Shown piece after piece: positions 17,785 through 25,759 of a stretch of 64,000 nt of DNA; the first letter of the stretch is position 1, and each line of letters begins with the position of its first letter. The stretch covers positions 248,001-312,000 of the forward strand of contig NZ_RCCH01000003.1 in assembly GCF_003663945.1 (NCBI RefSeq). Reading direction: 5' to 3'. A program made the translations under genes and the position numbers. The notes under the pieces are model-generated. The model did not search any database and was not told the origin of the DNA. It saw only the letters and a program-made list of their open reading frames with translations. This DNA is from Lacinutrix venerupis. GTDB taxonomy: Bacteria > Bacteroidota > Bacteroidia > Flavobacteriales > Flavobacteriaceae.

Positions 17785-19038
17785 ATGATTTTAGAAATGA
17801 AAGTACCTTCGCCAGGCGAATCTATTACAGAAGTTGAAATAGCAGAATGGTTAGTAGAAGATGGTGATTATGTAGAAAAAGATCAAGCTATCGCAGAAGT
17901 AGATAGTGACAAAGCCACTTTAGAGCTTCCTGCCGAAGCAAGTGGAACTATTACTTTAAAAGCCGAGGAAGGAGACGCCGTTGCTGTTGGGCAAGTGGTA
18001 TGTTTAATTGATACTGAAGCAAAAGCACCAGAATCTTCAACTTATGAAGGTGGTGATGAAGGAGGCAACTCTAATGCCGAAAAAGATGTTGCAAAAGATC
18101 AAAAGGCCGAACCAAATAAAGAGAACCACGATAAAGCACCAAATCCAGCTAAAGAAACCTATGCATCAGGAGTTGCAAGTCCTGCTGCAAAAAAGATTTT
18201 AGCCGAAAAAGGTATGGATGCTAAAACAATTTCGGGTACAGGAAAGGATGGACGTGTAACTAAAGACGATGCTGTAAAAGCAGTGCCATCTATGGGAACA
18301 CCAACCGGTGGAAACCGTAGCTCATCAAACACTAAAATGTCTATGTTACGTCGTAAAGTAGCAGAGCGTTTAGTTGAGGCTAAAAATACAACAGCGATGT
18401 TAACTACTTTTAACGAAGTAGATATGGCTCCAATTTTTGCACTTAGAAAAGAATATAAAGAAAGCTTTAAGGCTAAACATGGTGTTAGCTTAGGTTTTAT
18501 GTCGTTCTTTTCTTTAGCAGTTGTACGTGCTTTACAAATGTATCCAGCAGTTAATTCTATGATTGATGGAAAAGAAATGAAAAGTTTTGATTTTGTAGAT
18601 ATTAGTATCGCCGTTTCTGGACCTAAAGGATTAATGGTTCCTGTAATTAGAAATGCAGAAAACTTAACTTTTAGAGGTATAGAATCTGAAGTAAAACGTT
18701 TGGCTTTAAGAGCTCGAGATGGACAAATTACTGTAGATGAAATGACAGGAGGTACATTTACCATTACTAATGGAGGTGTATTTGGAAGTATGTTATCTAC
18801 ACCTATTATTAATCCACCACAAAGTGGAATTTTAGGAATGCATAACATTATCGAGCGACCAATTGCAGTAGATGGTCAGGTGGTTATACATCCAATGATG
18901 TATGTTGCATTATCTTACGATCATAGAATTATTGATGGTAAAGAGAGTGTAGGTTTCTTAGTCGCTGTTAAAGAGGCTTTAGAGAACCCAGTAGAAATAT
19001 TAATGAATAATGATGTTAAAAAAGCATTAGAGCTTTAA
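17785..19038 (+). CDS. sucB: Dihydrolipoyllysine succinyltransferase, E2 of 2-oxoglutarate dehydrogenase
   Basis: 417 residues with one lipoyl domain (1-75; lipoylated Lys43 in DSDKAT), a charged Ala/Lys/Glu linker (about 78-130), a peripheral subunit-binding domain (about 132-168, [12 protein letters not shown]) and the catalytic acyltransferase core. The active-site SYDHRIIDG is near residue 376. It takes the succinyl group from SucA and forms the core of the complex. The E3 gene is not in the window. A terminator follows. Confidence 0.96.
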   Translation: MILEMKVPSPGESITEVEIAEWLVEDGDYVEKDQAIAEVDSDKATLELPAEASGTITLKAEEGDAVAVGQVVCLIDTEAKAPESSTYEGGDEGGNSNAEKDVAKDQKAEPNKENHDKAPNPAKETYASGVASPAAKKILAEKGMDAKTISGTGKDGRVTKDDAVKAVPSMGTPTGGNRSSSNTKMSMLRRKVAERLVEAKNTTAMLTTFNEVDMAPIFALRKEYKESFKAKHGVSLGFMSFFSLAVVRALQMYPAVNSMIDGKEMKSFDFVDISIAVSGPKGLMVPVIRNAENLTFRGIESEVKRLALRARDGQITVDEMTGGTFTITNGGVFGSMLSTPIINPPQSGILGMHNIIERPIAVDGQVVIHPMMYVALSYDHRIIDGKESVGFLVAVKEALENPVEILMNNDVKKALEL

Positions 19039-19056
19039 TAACAAGTTAATATAATG

Positions 19057-19090
19057 TAAAAAGCTCCTTAATTAAGGAGCTTTTTTGTTT
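19057..19090. terminator. Bidirectional terminator between sucB and the response regulator
   Basis: AAAAGCTCCTTA and TAAGGAGCTTTT form a palindromic stem with A-tract on the left and T-tract on the right. It can serve both converging genes. Confidence 0.85.
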
Positions 19091-19091
19091 T

Positions 19092-19769
19092 TTAAAACAA
19101 ATCATTTTCTAAAGAAATTATTTTGTTTTTCAATGCATATATAACTAATCCGGCAACATTTTTTACTTCTGTTTTTGCAAGTAAATTATTGCGATGTCCT
19201 TCAACAGTTCTTGGGCTTATAAAAAGTTTTTCAGAAATATCATTAGTTGTGTATTGTTTACAAATTAACTCTAAAACTTCAATTTCTCGCTTAGTAAAAT
19301 AATTAGAATCAAATGTAGATTTTATCTTTTGGTCTTTTGGATTTGTAATACTTTCATGAATGTATTTTAGAACTTGTTCATCGTAATAAAAGCCTTTTTT
19401 GTAAACTTCTTTAATTGTTTTAATCATTAATTTTGGAGTACTATTTTTGGCTAAATAAGCAACAGCTCCAATAGAAATCATGTTTAAAATAAAAGGCTTG
19501 CTAAAATAGCTTGTTAGCGCTATTACTTTTATTTCAGGAAATTCCTTTTTAATAATTTTTGTAACCTCAATACCATTAATTCCTGGCATTTTTAAATCTG
19601 TAACAATTATTTCTGGATGTGTTTTAGATGTTCTTAACTTTTTGATTAATTGGTCTCCACTTTCTGCATCAAACAAAATATTTATATCTTCTTCGTTTGA
19701 AATAATAGCTTTTAAGCCTTGCAGAAATAGCAATTCATCATCTGCTAATGCTATGTTAATTTTGCTCAT
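19092..19769 (-). CDS. NarL/LuxR-family response regulator
   Basis: 225 residues from the ATG at 19769 (MSKINIALADDE); an upstream in-frame start adding 17 residues lies inside the kinase gene and is less likely. Receiver domain with the acidic pair in ADDE and phospho-acceptor Asp58 in VTDLKMPG, then a LuxR-type HTH (YFTKREIEVLELI, DISEKLFISPRTVEGHR). It overlaps the histidine kinase gene by 14 bp, so the pair is translationally coupled. Target genes unknown. Confidence 0.92.
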   Translation of the reverse strand: MSKINIALADDELLFLQGLKAIISNEEDINILFDAESGDQLIKKLRTSKTHPEIIVTDLKMPGINGIEVTKIIKKEFPEIKVIALTSYFSKPFILNMISIGAVAYLAKNSTPKLMIKTIKEVYKKGFYYDEQVLKYIHESITNPKDQKIKSTFDSNYFTKREIEVLELICKQYTTNDISEKLFISPRTVEGHRNNLLAKTEVKNVAGLVIYALKNKIISLENDLF

Positions 19770-20550
19770 GATATTTACATTGTACTTTAAAAAGACTTCC
19801 CTTGTTTTTTGTGCTTTCAATTTTAAGTGTTCCGTTTAAAATTTTAACTCGGCTATTTATATTTTGCAACCCAATACCATTTTTTTTGCAAATACTTTTA
19901 ACGTTAAAACCAATACCATTATCTTGAAAATGAATTATAAAACCTTTTTGGTTATCTTCTATAAAAATAGCAAGCTCATTAGCCTTACCGTGTCTAATAG
20001 AATTATTAATAAGTTCTTGAACAATTCTAAATACATGAAGATGATTTGTTTCTGAAAGCCTTGTTAACTCATCTATATTATGTTCAATATCAATAGTAGT
20101 ATGTGTCGAAACATTCTCAAAAAGTTCTTCTAAAGCTACTTTAAGTCCAAATTTATCTAAAATTGGAGGCATTAAATCGTGTGCAATTTTACGTGAACTT
20201 TCTAATGTTGTTGAGGTGATTTCTAGTATTTGATTTAACGATGCTCTTTGCTTATCGGTAATAGAAGAATCGTCTAAAAGCATATTGGTAGAGAGGCTAA
20301 CAATATTAAGTTTAGAGCTTATTGCATCATGTAGATCTTGCGAAATTCTTTTACGTTCGGTTTCTTGAATAGCAATAGATGTTTGTAATATTTTTTGTTG
20401 GTTTTCAAGTTTTAAGTCTACTTTTTCTAGCTCTTTTTGTAATATTTTTCGTCTTGAGTAATGAAAAAATATAATTAGTCCAGTAGTTATTAAAACTAAA
20501 AATATAATGCTATACACTAGCGCCTGTATAATTAATTTTTCGTTTTCCAT
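19756..20550 (-). CDS. Sensor histidine kinase, NarX/DegS (HisKA_3) type
   Basis: 264 residues. One N-terminal membrane helix (about 9-30), coiled linker (34-62), then the HisKA_3 dimerisation box RKRISQDLHDAISSK with His74, and an HATPase_c domain (ELINNSIRHG, FQDNGIGFN, NGIGLQNI). It has no extracytoplasmic sensor domain of its own, so input probably comes from the multi-pass membrane protein encoded just upstream, whose stop overlaps this start by 19 bp. Cognate regulator: the downstream NarL-type protein. Confidence 0.92.
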   Translation of the reverse strand: MENEKLIIQALVYSIIFLVLITTGLIIFFHYSRRKILQKELEKVDLKLENQQKILQTSIAIQETERKRISQDLHDAISSKLNIVSLSTNMLLDDSSITDKQRASLNQILEITSTTLESSRKIAHDLMPPILDKFGLKVALEELFENVSTHTTIDIEHNIDELTRLSETNHLHVFRIVQELINNSIRHGKANELAIFIEDNQKGFIIHFQDNGIGFNVKSICKKNGIGLQNINSRVKILNGTLKIESTKNKGSLFKVQCKYHEQN

Positions 20551-21179
20551 AAACTAATTCTCCACTCAAATAATATTAATAAAAGATAACCAATATAAAA
20601 TACCTTGTTTAAAACCCATACATTATTTGCTAAAGACCTATCTATAGAATTAATTAAATTTCCTAAGATAAATATAAGTGTGCTTACAGATAAGTAAATT
20701 AATATTGCTGAATTTATATACATGTATTTTCCAGGTTTTCCTAAAGAATTATATAAATGAATGATTGAATAAATTACTAAAGGTAGTGACGTTATTAAAA
20801 TTTCTAATAAGTTAAACTTATAAAATAATGATACGTTAGAGTAATATTGAATAACTAAAATTACGGTTATTATAACAAAATTAATGTTAACCCAATTTTT
20901 TTGTGTTTTAGTAAAAAACTTTTTGTAAAAAAGGGATAAAAAGATAAACTGAAAAATAAAATAAAAATGAGATAAAAATAAATTATTAGTCTTATTGAAA
21001 TATTCAATTATTACTATACTTAAACTTAACACTAAAAAAGTAAGGTTTAAGTATATTGAAAAATATCTAAGAGCTTTATCTTTTTTATTTTTTAAATAAC
21101 TATAGGAGTATAGTAATGCATTTATAAATAGCAGAATAACACCTAAATTTTCAAATACGTCATCAAATATTTTTTTCAA
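20532..21179 (-). CDS. Multi-pass membrane protein, possible sensory partner of the kinase
   Basis: 215 residues from a TTG at 21179 (LKKIFDDVFENLG). A longer version beginning at 21251 would run into the upstream gene's coding end, and no ATG lies nearby, so the TTG is preferred. Six to seven hydrophobic helices with short loops span nearly the whole length; no soluble domain. Not a recognised family. The gene overlaps the kinase start and is 4 bp from the upstream 147-residue protein gene, so a four-gene unit is likely. A role as the signal-receiving membrane module of the kinase is inferred from architecture. Confidence 0.65.
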   Translation of the reverse strand: MKKIFDDVFENLGVILLFINALLYSYSYLKNKKDKALRYFSIYLNLTFLVLSLSIVIIEYFNKTNNLFLSHFYFIFQFIFLSLFYKKFFTKTQKNWVNINFVIITVILVIQYYSNVSLFYKFNLLEILITSLPLVIYSIIHLYNSLGKPGKYMYINSAILIYLSVSTLIFILGNLINSIDRSLANNVWVLNKVFYIGYLLLILFEWRISLWKTKN

Positions 21180-21183
21180 ATTT

Positions 21184-21627
21184 TTATGGGTTGTATAAAG
21201 GACTATTAGGGTCACACTCACTTGGACATGGAGCAGTAAAATCGTAAACACCGCTTCCTTTTAGTGCAGAAACAGCTGTTTCTACAGCCTTATCTTTACA
21301 CCCTGATGGCCTTTCACCTTCTATTATATCTCTGTGTTTACCAGTGCAATCTACCTTTGTGCCTACAATTAGTAATTTTTCAGTTTCTGGACTTGCTGGT
21401 GTTCCTTCTGGTCTTTTAATAGCCATATAAGCGCGTACTCCAGAATTCTCTACATTATTAAGTGTATAATTTCCATCTCCATCATTTACAAATACTTCCA
21501 TTTCTTCTAAACAAGCAATAAGATCGCCTGCTGGAATTAAAAAGGCTTTGGCATGCGTTGTATTTTCGTGTTGCCATTTTCTAGCATATATTATTGCTTT
21601 ATCAATATCAACTGGTCTTGTACTCAT
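21184..21627 (-). CDS. Hypothetical soluble protein, 147 residues
   Basis: No signal peptide or membrane segment. Starts MSTRPVDIDKAIIYARKWQ; contains five cysteines, four in the C-terminal half (VDCTGKH, SGCKDK, APCPSECDP). I do not recognise the family. It is the first gene of a leftward unit leading into the membrane protein, kinase and response regulator, and is divergent from the tail-collar protein gene. A structural or regulatory link to that system is suggested only by position. Confidence 0.7.
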   Translation of the reverse strand: MSTRPVDIDKAIIYARKWQHENTTHAKAFLIPAGDLIACLEEMEVFVNDGDGNYTLNNVENSGVRAYMAIKRPEGTPASPETEKLLIVGTKVDCTGKHRDIIEGERPSGCKDKAVETAVSALKGSGVYDFTAPCPSECDPNSPLYNP

Positions 21628-21807
21628 AATATTAGGTTTTTTTCGATTAATAGAATTTAAAGTTACTGAAATAAAGTTTAAATAAATAGAACGATATAAA
21701 AATCAGGTATTTATACTTGCTTTATGCTTCGAGTGTTTTCTCTCTGTTTTAAAGTATTGATAGTCAGTATATTTGAAAGTGTTATTAATCAACAAAAACT
21801 TAATATT

Positions 21808-22335
21808 ATGGAACAGTACATCGCACAAATTATTATGTTTGCAGGTAATTTTGCACCAAGAGGTTGGGCATTATGTGACGGCCAATTATTACCAATAGCA
21901 CAAAACCAAGCACTATTTTCTCTTTTAGGTACAACATATGGAGGTGATGGTAGGACAACTTTTGGATTGCCAGATCTTAGAGGTAGAGTGCCTATTCATG
22001 CAGGTACTGGTCCAGGTTTAACTACTGTTAGATTGGGTCAAAAAGGTGGTTCTGAAACTAATCAACTATCGGTAAATCAATTACCAGAACATAATCATAC
22101 AGGAGCAGTGCAAGCTGTAAGCCCAATTCCTAGAGGAGAGAATACTGGACCTAATCCTGAAAATGCATATATAGCTGAAGGTGGTGTATTTGCTATGGGA
22201 AATAATGCAACAATGGCTGCAGATAGTGTTACAATTGGAAAAACAGGAGGGAACCTACCTGTAAATAATATCCAGCCTTATCAATCTGTAAACTATATTA
22301 TTGCTTTGGTGGGTATTTTTCCACCTCGAAATTAA
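21808..22335 (+). CDS. Phage tail collar domain protein (microcystin-dependent protein family)
   Basis: 175 residues from the ATG at 21808 (MEQYIAQIIMFAGNF); upstream in-frame codons read as non-coding. The N-terminal tail-collar domain is clear: FAPRGWALCDGQLLPI, then LFSLLGTTYGGDGRTTFGLPD and LRGRVPIH, followed by a repeat-like C-terminal part ending NYIIALVGIFP. Members occur as bacterial genes as well as in phage tails; no other phage gene is nearby, so this is probably a chromosomal copy. Exact function unknown. Confidence 0.88.
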   Translation: MEQYIAQIIMFAGNFAPRGWALCDGQLLPIAQNQALFSLLGTTYGGDGRTTFGLPDLRGRVPIHAGTGPGLTTVRLGQKGGSETNQLSVNQLPEHNHTGAVQAVSPIPRGENTGPNPENAYIAEGGVFAMGNNATMAADSVTIGKTGGNLPVNNIQPYQSVNYIIALVGIFPPRN

Positions 22336-22342
22336 CATTAAT

Positions 22343-22378
22343 TAAGGGCAAGTAATGTATTTTCTTGCCTTTATTTTT
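22343..22378 (+). terminator. Terminator of the tail-collar gene
   Basis: AAGGGCAAG pairs with CTTGCCTTT (one G-T) around an 11-nt loop, followed by TTATTTTT. Confidence 0.65.
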
Positions 22379-22411
22379 CCTGAATTTCAATTTAATTTTA
22401 AATAAATATAT

Positions 22412-23230
22412 ATGATGAAAAATTACTCTTTTACAACAAAAACCTTATTCAAATTAACATTTAGCTGCTTTTTGCTATTGTTTTATTTTAATGGTAATGC
22501 TCAAACTTTAAATTTCACTATCGATAATGCTGTTGATAATAATACTTCTATTACCGAAACATTAACAGATGGTACAGACACTTATATATTAACAGCCGAT
22601 GTTCCTGGTTCTGGTGCTGAAACTTTAGATAATTTGGGTGGAAATGATTTAATATTTTACTTTGGTAGTGGCGCATCTATTAATACTTTTTTTATAACAA
22701 TAACTAAAAACGGTAGCCCAGTAGCTTTTACATTAAATGGTATTGATTACGATACTTTAGAGGATGGTTTTATATCTATTGTTAATCAAGATGATGCAGA
22801 AATTTCAGCAAATCAAGAGTATTTATTTGGTGGTGGAGCAATTAATATAACTAACACAACCAATGCAATGAATATTTCTGAATTTAAAATTATACAACCA
22901 GATATAAGTGATAATACCGATTTTGGTTTTCATAATATTAATGTAACAATTGGAGAAACTTTAAATATAGAAGCGTTTGCAATGTTAGAAAATACCATTT
23001 CTATTTTTCCAAATCCATCTAACGGAAACATTACAATTAAAAACTCTAGTATATCTTTAAAAAATGTAACTGTTACAGATATTAACGGTCGTATTATTAC
23101 TTCTCAAAATTTAAATGGAATAACTACAGATAAAAATTTAGATTTAAGTTCTAAGCTATCTTCTGGTTTATATTTAATTAATATTTCTACAGAAAGTGCG
23201 TCAATAGTAAAAAAACTTATTATTCAGTAG
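22412..23230 (+). CDS. Secreted protein of unknown function with T9SS sorting domain
   Basis: 272 residues. Signal peptide to about residue 30 (FNGNAQ). The middle ~165 residues are beta-rich with no family I recognise (FTIDNAVDNN, TADVPGSGAETLDNLGG). The last ~75 residues are a type A sorting domain: ISIFPNPSNGN, TDINGRII, LSSGLYLINI and final KKLIIQ. Likely exported by T9SS. Two adjacent ATGs (22412, 22415). Confidence 0.82.
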   Translation: MMKNYSFTTKTLFKLTFSCFLLLFYFNGNAQTLNFTIDNAVDNNTSITETLTDGTDTYILTADVPGSGAETLDNLGGNDLIFYFGSGASINTFFITITKNGSPVAFTLNGIDYDTLEDGFISIVNQDDAEISANQEYLFGGGAINITNTTNAMNISEFKIIQPDISDNTDFGFHNINVTIGETLNIEAFAMLENTISIFPNPSNGNITIKNSSISLKNVTVTDINGRIITSQNLNGITTDKNLDLSSKLSSGLYLINISTESASIVKKLIIQ

Positions 23231-23241
23231 TATAATGAATA

Positions 23242-23275
23242 TAAAAAAGCTCCTTTAAAAGGAGCTTTTTTTATA
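23242..23275. terminator. Bidirectional terminator between the T9SS protein gene and lrp
   Basis: AAAAAGCTCCTTT and AAAGGAGCTTTTT pair around a short loop; its 3-prime flank reaches the lrp stop codon. Confidence 0.82.
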
Positions 23276-23741
23276 TTTTAATTTGTCTTTCAATTTGCTG
23301 GTCTAATGAGATAAATGTTTCTGTTCTCGAAACACCAGAGATAGATTGAATATCGCTATTTAATAAATGCATTAAATGCTCATTATCTTTACAAAGTATT
23401 TTAATAAAAATACTCCAATTTCCCGTAGTGTAATGGCATTCTAAAACTTCTGGTATTTTTTTTAATTGTTTCACAGCATCTGGATTGCTAACAGCTTTAT
23501 CTAAGTATACGCCAACAAAAGCCATTGTAGTGTAACCTAAAACTTTAGGGTTTATTATAAATTTTGATCCAGCTATTAAGCCAGATTTTTCAAGTTTTCT
23601 TAAGCGTTGATGTATTGCCGCACCAGAAATACCAACCTGTCTAGCAATTTCTAAAACAGAAGTTCTTGCATCTGTCATTAAAGCACGAAGTATCTTCTTA
23701 TCGATACCATCTATGTGTATGTTTTGATTTATAACTTTCAA
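23271..23741 (-). CDS. Lrp/AsnC-family transcriptional regulator
   Basis: 156 residues, standard Lrp length. N-terminal HTH (SVLEIARQVGISGAAIHQRL, about 29-48) and C-terminal RAM ligand/oligomerisation domain (VGVYLDKAV, LECHYTTGNWSIFIKI). The frame begins with TTG at 23741; no ATG lies close. Lrp proteins respond to amino acids. Its position 118 bp downstream of a saccharopine dehydrogenase family gene on the same strand fits amino-acid control. A pair of AGTACT palindromes upstream may be its own operator. Confidence 0.9.
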   Translation of the reverse strand: MKVINQNIHIDGIDKKILRALMTDARTSVLEIARQVGISGAAIHQRLRKLEKSGLIAGSKFIINPKVLGYTTMAFVGVYLDKAVSNPDAVKQLKKIPEVLECHYTTGNWSIFIKILCKDNEHLMHLLNSDIQSISGVSRTETFISLDQQIERQIKI

Positions 23742-23773
23742 AGCTTGTTTGTGTTTTCAAATTAAAACATAAA

Positions 23774-23790
23774 AGTACTAAAATAGTACT
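23774..23790. promoter_or_regulatory. Candidate Lrp operator: two AGTACT palindromes
   Basis: AGTACT occurs at 23774-23779 and 23785-23790, spaced 11 bp centre to centre, so both face the same side of the helix. They lie 33 bp upstream of the lrp start codon. Assignment to Lrp is by position. Confidence 0.45.
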
Positions 23791-23859
23791 AAACTAAAAT
23801 TGTTATTTAATTTTATGTAAATATATATAATAGAACTTTTCTAAGTGTGAATTAATTTA

Positions 23860-25224
23860 TTAAACATGTAAAGGATTATATCCTAAATATGGCACTTTTT
23901 TTTCATTAAAAATTATGCCGTATTCTTCAAGTTCTTTTAAGATAGGTTCGTAAACTTCTTTGTTTATTGGTCTTAAAACTCCAGGAGTAGTTATTTTATT
24001 ATTTAGTATTGCCAATGTTGCAATGGCAACTGGTAAGCCAACTGTTTTAGACATAGCCGTATAGGTTTGGTCTTCGCCAAGAGCTACCATTGTTGCATCA
24101 ATTTGGTGTTTTTTACCGTTTAATTCGTACCCAAATTTATGGTACATCACAATCATGTCTTTATCTGTAGGCTCAAGTGTCCAACTATCCATTAGTATTT
24201 TTTGTAAAATTTGAGCAGGAGTAGCCTTATCTAGTTCAACCATTTTTTTTGCGCTGAAAATATCCAACTCAACAAATTTATCCCATATAATATCGTCTTG
24301 ATCAATTTTTAATGCATGTCTAAATTTTAACTCTACAGAGTCTGTTGGGCTATAAGGTAAAAACGAATTTACAAAATCTCGGTAAGTCATATTCTTACTG
24401 TCATCTATAGTATAACTATCATCAGTCATGCCTAAAGCAGCAAATACATTCCAAGCACGACTAAAGCCTACTCGTCTTATTGTTCCTCTATATAATGTTT
24501 TAACATCTTCAAGACCATAAATATCTTGATACTTTAAAGAGTCTCTATTTGCATAAGCTTCAAAACGACCAAAACCATCAACATCTAAAAATTCTGTTCT
24601 TCTAAACAATCTATTGTAAGGAATATATTTGTAAGTTCCTTCTTGTAAAAATTTAGCAGCACTTCCTTGTCCTGCAAGTACCACATTTCTTGGATTCCAA
24701 GTAAATTTATAATTCCATAAATTATTATCACTTTCTGGAGCAACTAATCCACCTGTAAAAGATTCAAATAAAATTAATTTTCCACCTTGCTCTTCTATAC
24801 GATCTATAACATGCATAGCGCTCATGTGGTCAATACCAGGATCTACTCCAATTTCGTTCATAAATATCAAGCCTTTATTTATTGCTTGTGTATTTAATGC
24901 TTGCATCTCATCACTAACATAAGATGCAGTAACCATGTTTTTATTATAAGTAATACAATCTTTAGCTACTTCAATATGGTAACGAGCTGGTAGCATAGAA
25001 ATAACAATATCTGCAGCTTTAACGGCTTCTACTCTAGATTTTTGGTTAAAAACATCCAAGGCAATAGCAGTTGTATTTTTATGATTTCTTGTAAGTTTGG
25101 AAGCATTTCCAATATTTAAATCTCCAACTGTAATATAAAGATTCTCGGTTTCAGATTTATCTAAAAGGTATTTTATTAAATAGGAAGCAGATTTTCCAGA
25201 ACCAATAACTAAAATATTTCTCAT
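23860..25224 (-). CDS. Saccharopine dehydrogenase family protein (Lys9-like)
   Basis: 454 residues. N-terminal Rossmann nucleotide-binding fold (VIGSGKSASYLIKYLL, about 5-20) and a saccharopine dehydrogenase C-terminal domain (FMNEIGVDPGIDHMSAMHVID, then FTGGL). In eukaryotes and some bacteria this family interconverts saccharopine and glutamate plus 2-aminoadipate semialdehyde; the catabolic direction is likely here given a glutaryl-CoA dehydrogenase gene elsewhere in the window. Related sequences include carboxynorspermidine synthase, so substrate is not certain. An Lrp gene follows. Confidence 0.85.
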   Translation of the reverse strand: MRNILVIGSGKSASYLIKYLLDKSETENLYITVGDLNIGNASKLTRNHKNTTAIALDVFNQKSRVEAVKAADIVISMLPARYHIEVAKDCITYNKNMVTASYVSDEMQALNTQAINKGLIFMNEIGVDPGIDHMSAMHVIDRIEEQGGKLILFESFTGGLVAPESDNNLWNYKFTWNPRNVVLAGQGSAAKFLQEGTYKYIPYNRLFRRTEFLDVDGFGRFEAYANRDSLKYQDIYGLEDVKTLYRGTIRRVGFSRAWNVFAALGMTDDSYTIDDSKNMTYRDFVNSFLPYSPTDSVELKFRHALKIDQDDIIWDKFVELDIFSAKKMVELDKATPAQILQKILMDSWTLEPTDKDMIVMYHKFGYELNGKKHQIDATMVALGEDQTYTAMSKTVGLPVAIATLAILNNKITTPGVLRPINKEVYEPILKELEEYGIIFNEKKVPYLGYNPLHV

Positions 25225-25306
25225 ATTATGGATTGTTAAGTATTTTTGAGTTTTAATGCGAATGTAATAAATTGAAGTGTTATTTAATCTTAAAATATAA
25301 ATATAT

Positions 25307-25696
25307 ATGAATAAAAAGGTGTTAATTCTTGGTTCTGTTTTTGGTCTTTTAGCAGTTATAATTGGAGCTTTTGCAGCTCATGGTTTAAAACCTAAAATAT
25401 CGCCTTCATCCTTTCAATCTTTTGAAACTGGAGTGCGTTATCAAATGTATCATGCTCTTTTTTTGTTATTTATAGGAGGATTCAATAATATTTCAGAAAA
25501 AACAAAAAAATATATTTTTTACTTAATAGGCTTTGGTGTTTTATTTTTTTCTGGATCAATTTATTGTTTAGCAACAAATGGGTTAACTGCAATTAATTTT
25601 AGCTCAATAGGTTTTATTACGCCAATTGGCGGGTTATTACTTATCTTGTCTTGGCTGTTTTTATTTATTGAATTTGTAAAAAAGACTGATAAATAA
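25307..25696 (+). CDS. DUF423 (YgdD-like) inner-membrane protein
   Basis: 129 residues, four hydrophobic helices. The family signature is visible: a first helix ending GAFAAHGLK, then FETGVRYQMYHALFLL and GSIYCLA. The family is widespread; function unknown. It lies between the divergent saccharopine dehydrogenase gene and pckA. A TATTTTTG box is at 25241-25248. Confidence 0.88.
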   Translation: MNKKVLILGSVFGLLAVIIGAFAAHGLKPKISPSSFQSFETGVRYQMYHALFLLFIGGFNNISEKTKKYIFYLIGFGVLFFSGSIYCLATNGLTAINFSSIGFITPIGGLLLILSWLFLFIEFVKKTDK

Positions 25697-25729
25697 TATG
25701 TAATTTTATCAAAATCTCATATTTATGTG

Positions 25730-25737
25730 TAATTTTG
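25730..25737 (+). promoter_or_regulatory. pckA promoter -7 box (TAATTTTG)
   Basis: Exact TAnnTTTG match 22 bp before the pckA ATG, which leaves a short untranslated leader. Confidence 0.5.
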
Positions 25738-25759
25738 CATATAAATTATAATATAAACT

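Noticed and set aside
18159-18848. 229-codon open frame on the minus strand
   Set aside because: Lies entirely antisense inside sucB, whose protein match is complete and unambiguous.
21808-22335. Prophage remnant (tail collar domain)
   Set aside because: No other phage genes, integrase or att-like repeats around it; collar-domain proteins also occur as ordinary chromosomal genes.
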